NCBI GenBank assembly: GCA_002339725.1
Contig: DDKN01000112.1
Span: 1-35,658, forward strand
DNA: 35,658 bases
Direction: 5' to 3'
Origin: Thiobacillus sp. UBA2597
Lineage (GTDB): Bacteria; Pseudomonadota; Gammaproteobacteria; Burkholderiales; Thiobacillaceae
Of the stretch, positions 33,021 through 35,658 are shown in pieces; within the stretch, counting starts at the first letter, position 1, and each line of letters begins with the position of its first letter. A model generated the notes under the pieces. It did not search any database. It was given only the letters and a program-made list of their open reading frames with translations, and was not told the origin of the DNA. The translations under genes were made by a program, and so were the position numbers.

Positions 33021-34115
33021 ATGGCCAATCCCTATACCAAGCCGTTGCACGTGGTCCGCAAGCGGGTTGTCCGCTGGGCCGAGCGGCGTCTGATGCCCGC
33101 CGTCGATCGTGATTCGGCGGCACAACTGATCCATTACGAGACGCGGCAAAAGGATTGGGGCGCTGATCTGCCCGATTTGCCAGAGCACATTCAAGCTGTT
33201 TACCAGACCTGGCGTCGCGATCCGGACGAATCCTGGGTGCGCTTGTACGAAGGGGCAGTCACGCTCGATCCGGTGGCGGGTTTGATTTTCGTCGGCGGCA
33301 AAGTGGTTTGGGGTTCCACCGATGCCCGCCCCCGCGTGCGCGAACGCTCGCCCAAGTGGAGGGCACATTGGTCGGGGGGGCAGCGTGGTTTCGATGCCGT
33401 GATCTCGCTGCGCAGCATCTTCGAGACCAATTATTTTCATTACCTGAACGACGTGCTGCCCAAGCTGCGTCTGATCGAGCGTCTGGGCCTGCCGGAAACC
33501 ATCCCCGTCGTGGTTTCGGAGCGGCTGGCGGCCTGTCGTTTCTTCGCCGATACGGTGCGGCTTGGTTTCTTTGCGGGCCGTCCGGTGATCGTTCAGGGCG
33601 CAAGCGAGGCGATTGCGGCTAAAAAGATATACGTGCCGAGCGACTTCGATTGTGACCGTGTGGCCTTTGATTGGCTCTGTGACCGCTTGGGGGCCACACC
33701 CCATGCCGAGCGGGGTGATGCCATCTATGTCCATCGCGGGGCCAGCTCGCCGAACCGCCGGGGCTATCGCAACGAAGCCGAGGTGTTCGCCCTCATGGCG
33801 CGCCATGGCGTCCGGGTGGTCGATCCGGCCGAACACAGCCTGGCCGAGCAGATCGCATTGTTTGCGAATGCCGGCCTGGTCATCGGCCCGCATGGCGCGG
33901 GCCTGGCCAATCTCTTGTTTCGGCGCGGGCCAGGTAATCTGATCGAGTTGTTCAACCCCAACATCGGCACACCACACTATTACCTCATCGCCCGCCTGCG
34001 CGGGCTGGGTTATCGCTGGCGCTACAATCTGAACCCGCAAGGCAAGGAGAATGTCGCCTCCTCCGAAATGGACATCGCTGAGGTTGATGCAGTGTTGAAG
34101 GAGCTGATGGGGTAA
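33021..34115 (+). CDS. Family 61 glycosyltransferase (DUF563)
   Basis: A 364-residue protein with the GT61 pattern: SLRSIFETNYFHYLNDVLPK (about 131-150, including the conserved N-Y-F-H-Y-L), IYVPSDFD, DAIYVHRGASSPNRRGYRNE (R-G and R-R-x-x-N-E region) and IGPHGAGLANLLFRRGPGNLIELF (about 295-318; the G-P-H-G-A-G loop). GT61 enzymes transfer sugars such as xylose in envelope or O-antigen glycans. The specificity here is unknown. AGGGCGGGA precedes ATG 33021; the frame upstream overlaps the previous gene and is not used. Its stop shares one base with the next start (TAATG). Confidence 0.88.
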   Translation: MANPYTKPLHVVRKRVVRWAERRLMPAVDRDSAAQLIHYETRQKDWGADLPDLPEHIQAVYQTWRRDPDESWVRLYEGAVTLDPVAGLIFVGGKVVWGSTDARPRVRERSPKWRAHWSGGQRGFDAVISLRSIFETNYFHYLNDVLPKLRLIERLGLPETIPVVVSERLAACRFFADTVRLGFFAGRPVIVQGASEAIAAKKIYVPSDFDCDRVAFDWLCDRLGATPHAERGDAIYVHRGASSPNRRGYRNEAEVFALMARHGVRVVDPAEHSLAEQIALFANAGLVIGPHGAGLANLLFRRGPGNLIELFNPNIGTPHYYLIARLRGLGYRWRYNLNPQGKENVASSEMDIAEVDAVLKELMG

Positions 34116-34906
34116 TGCCGGACAAGCTGCCGATTTCCGTTTTCATCATCGCCAAGAACGAGGCGGACCGCATCCCGCTTGCGATCCGCAGCGTACGTGA
34201 CTGGACCGACGAGGTGATCGTCATCGACAGCGGCAGCGCGGATGATACGGTGGCGGTGAGCGAGGCGCTCGGCGCCCGGGTGGTGTTCAACGCTTGGTGC
34301 GGCTATGGCCCGCAAAAGGTGTTCGGCGAGGGCCTGTGCCGCAACGACTGGCTGCTCAACATCGATGCCGATGAAGAGGTCTCCGCGGAACTGGTGGCGG
34401 AAATCCGTGCACTGTTTGCCCACGGTGAACCGCCCTGCGTGGCCTACACCCTGCCCATCCTGCCGCTCTATCCCTTCCAGGACAGGGGCCACCCCTGGAC
34501 CGCTTTCCACCATCCCGTGCGGCTGTATCGAAAGGACCGGGCCGGGTTCAAGGATGCCCTGGTGCATGACTCCGTCGTCGTGCGCGAGGGCAAAATTGGT
34601 CACCTCAAGGGCATGGTCATCCACCGCTCCTTCCGCTCGCTCGCCCACCATGTCGACAAGGTCAACGGCTATTCCAGCGCCCAGGCCGAGGACATGGTCG
34701 CCAAGGGGCGCGATCCCTCCCTGCTGGCCCTGTTGCTGATGCCGGCCTTCGCCTTCTTCAAGCAGTACGTCCTGCGCCGCGAATTCGTCAACGGCGTCGA
34801 CGGCATCGTGGTCAGCCATATGTATGCCTTCCAGCGCTTCATTCGCCTGGCCAAGGCGCGCGAGCTGAACCGCCTTCGGCGCAAGGCCGGCGGTCACGGC
34901 AAGTGA
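34115..34906 (+). CDS. Family 2 glycosyltransferase, WaaE/KdtX-like
   Basis: A 263-residue GT-A enzyme that starts PISVFIIAKNEADRIPLAI and has DEVIVIDSGSADDTVAV, then WLLNIDADEEVSAEL (the metal-binding D-A-D). The acceptor part has FHHPVRLYRKD, ALVHDSVVV and HRSFRSLAHHVDKVNGYS. This pattern is that of lipopolysaccharide-core beta-glucosyltransferases of the WaaE/KdtX group. The C-terminal region includes a hydrophobic helix (about 205-220) and FVNGVDGIVVSHMYAFQRF. It overlaps both neighbours (1 nt with the GT61 gene, 4 nt with the next), so it is part of one translation unit. Confidence 0.88.
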   Translation: MPDKLPISVFIIAKNEADRIPLAIRSVRDWTDEVIVIDSGSADDTVAVSEALGARVVFNAWCGYGPQKVFGEGLCRNDWLLNIDADEEVSAELVAEIRALFAHGEPPCVAYTLPILPLYPFQDRGHPWTAFHHPVRLYRKDRAGFKDALVHDSVVVREGKIGHLKGMVIHRSFRSLAHHVDKVNGYSSAQAEDMVAKGRDPSLLALLLMPAFAFFKQYVLRREFVNGVDGIVVSHMYAFQRFIRLAKARELNRLRRKAGGHGK

Positions 34907-35658
34907 GCAAGACCGTCCTCTGGTGGGGCCGCTTCGACCCCGACTATTCCCGCAACCGCATCCTGCGCCGGGCCTTCCACGAGCTGGGCTGGCGTATCGT
35001 GGATTTTCACCCCCTGCTCAGCGCGGCTGCCGACTGGGAGGCAAGGCTACGCAAGTTGCCCGCCGTGGATCTGGTTTGGGTGCCCTGCTTTCGGCAGCGC
35101 GATATCGTCGCCGCCCGGCGCTGGAGTCGAAAACGGGGCCTGCCTCTGATCGCCGACCCGCTGATCTCCGCCTACGACAAACAGGTGTTCGAGCGCGGTA
35201 AGTTCGCCGAGGGCAGCCGAAGGGCCGAGCGCCTGCGTGCCTGGGAGGGCGCCTTGCTGCGCAGTGCCGATTGCCTGATCGCCGACACGCCGGCCCATGC
35301 CGAATTCTTCGCCCGGACCTTCGACATCCCATTGGCGCAAATCAAGGTCATCCACGTTGGGGCGGAGGAGCCTCTGTTCCATCCTGCGCCGATGTTGCCC
35401 TACGATGGCAGGCGTCCGCTCGAGGTGCTGTTCTACGGCAGCTTCATCGGCCTGCAGGCGCCGCAGGTCATCGTCGAGGCCGCCCGGCTATACCAGGGCC
35501 CCCCTGTGCGGTGGGTCCTGCTCGGCGAAGGGCCGCTCAAGGCCGAATGCCTGCGGCTGGCGCAAGGCTTGGAAAACGTGGTTTTCGAGCCGCCGGTGCC
35601 CTACGAGGAATTGCCGGCGCGCATCCACCGGGCGGATATCCTGCTCGGCGTGTTCGGC
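34903..35658 (+). CDS. Family 4-type glycosyltransferase, N-terminal part (cut by window end)
   Basis: The frame from GTG 34903 (overlapping the preceding stop as GTGA) stays open to the last base, giving 252 residues. It starts SKTVLWWGRFDPDYSRNRIL and has a GT-B fold look: an N-terminal acceptor domain with LIADPLISAYDKQVFERG and ADCLIADTPAHAEFF. The C-terminal domain begins with LEVLFYGSFIGLQAPQVIVEA and WVLLGEGPLKAE, followed by FEPPVPYEELPARIHRADILLGVFG, the usual nucleotide-sugar side of GT4. The remaining 80 or so residues would lie outside the window. It fits the lipopolysaccharide/envelope glycan cluster; the substrate is not known. Confidence 0.85.
   Translation, partial: MSKTVLWWGRFDPDYSRNRILRRAFHELGWRIVDFHPLLSAAADWEARLRKLPAVDLVWVPCFRQRDIVAARRWSRKRGLPLIADPLISAYDKQVFERGKFAEGSRRAERLRAWEGALLRSADCLIADTPAHAEFFARTFDIPLAQIKVIHVGAEEPLFHPAPMLPYDGRRPLEVLFYGSFIGLQAPQVIVEAARLYQGPPVRWVLLGEGPLKAECLRLAQGLENVVFEPPVPYEELPARIHRADILLGVFG

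Overview
The window is GC-rich, densely coded DNA that looks like chromosome of a betaproteobacterium, probably Rhodocyclales or Nitrosomonadales-like. The clues are gene content and order (suhB divergent from trmJ, then cysE, iscR and the isc cluster), NtrBC beside glnA, and G+C-rich palindromic repeats of a kind common in that class. The exact genus cannot be read from the sequence. No tRNA, rRNA, CRISPR array, complete insertion sequence or prophage gene was seen.

Left part (1-5.3 kb): the start of mutS (minus strand, cut by the window edge and carrying a palindromic repeat in its reading frame), a three-receiver diguanylate cyclase, suhB, a dispersed inverted repeat in the divergent suhB/trmJ promoter region, and trmJ. 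Iron-sulfur block (5.3-12.6 kb, plus strand): cysE, iscR, iscS, iscU, iscA, hscB, hscA, a DUF3050 gene, fdx and iscX. cysE and iscR each have the same 33-nt promoter/IscR-box module in front of them. The DUF3050 gene, inserted between hscA and fdx and overlapping fdx by 13 nt, is the best candidate here for an undescribed component of Fe-S assembly.

Nitrogen block (12.6-19.3 kb, minus strand): an unrecognised coiled-coil protein, an AEC-family transporter, ntrC, ntrB, a small secreted DUF4124 protein and glnA. glnA has a clear sigma-54 promoter, two tandem NtrC sites and an intrinsic terminator. Divergent from it are aroE and mtgA, which overlap.

Chemotaxis and magnesium block (20.9-26.3 kb): an Aer-like receptor, a scar made of a decayed mgtE 5' end joined to a mtgA 3' end, a second chemoreceptor, and intact mgtE. 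The scar is what a tandem duplication of an mtgA-receptor-mgtE segment would leave behind.

Right part (26.3-35.7 kb): a cell-envelope (lipopolysaccharide-type) cluster with an MsbA-like ABC exporter, a Cys-based phosphatase overlapping it, an ArnT-like membrane glycosyltransferase carrying another in-frame palindromic repeat, a phosphoethanolamine-transferase-like protein, and four glycosyltransferases (GT2, GT61, GT2, GT4). The last is cut by the window end.
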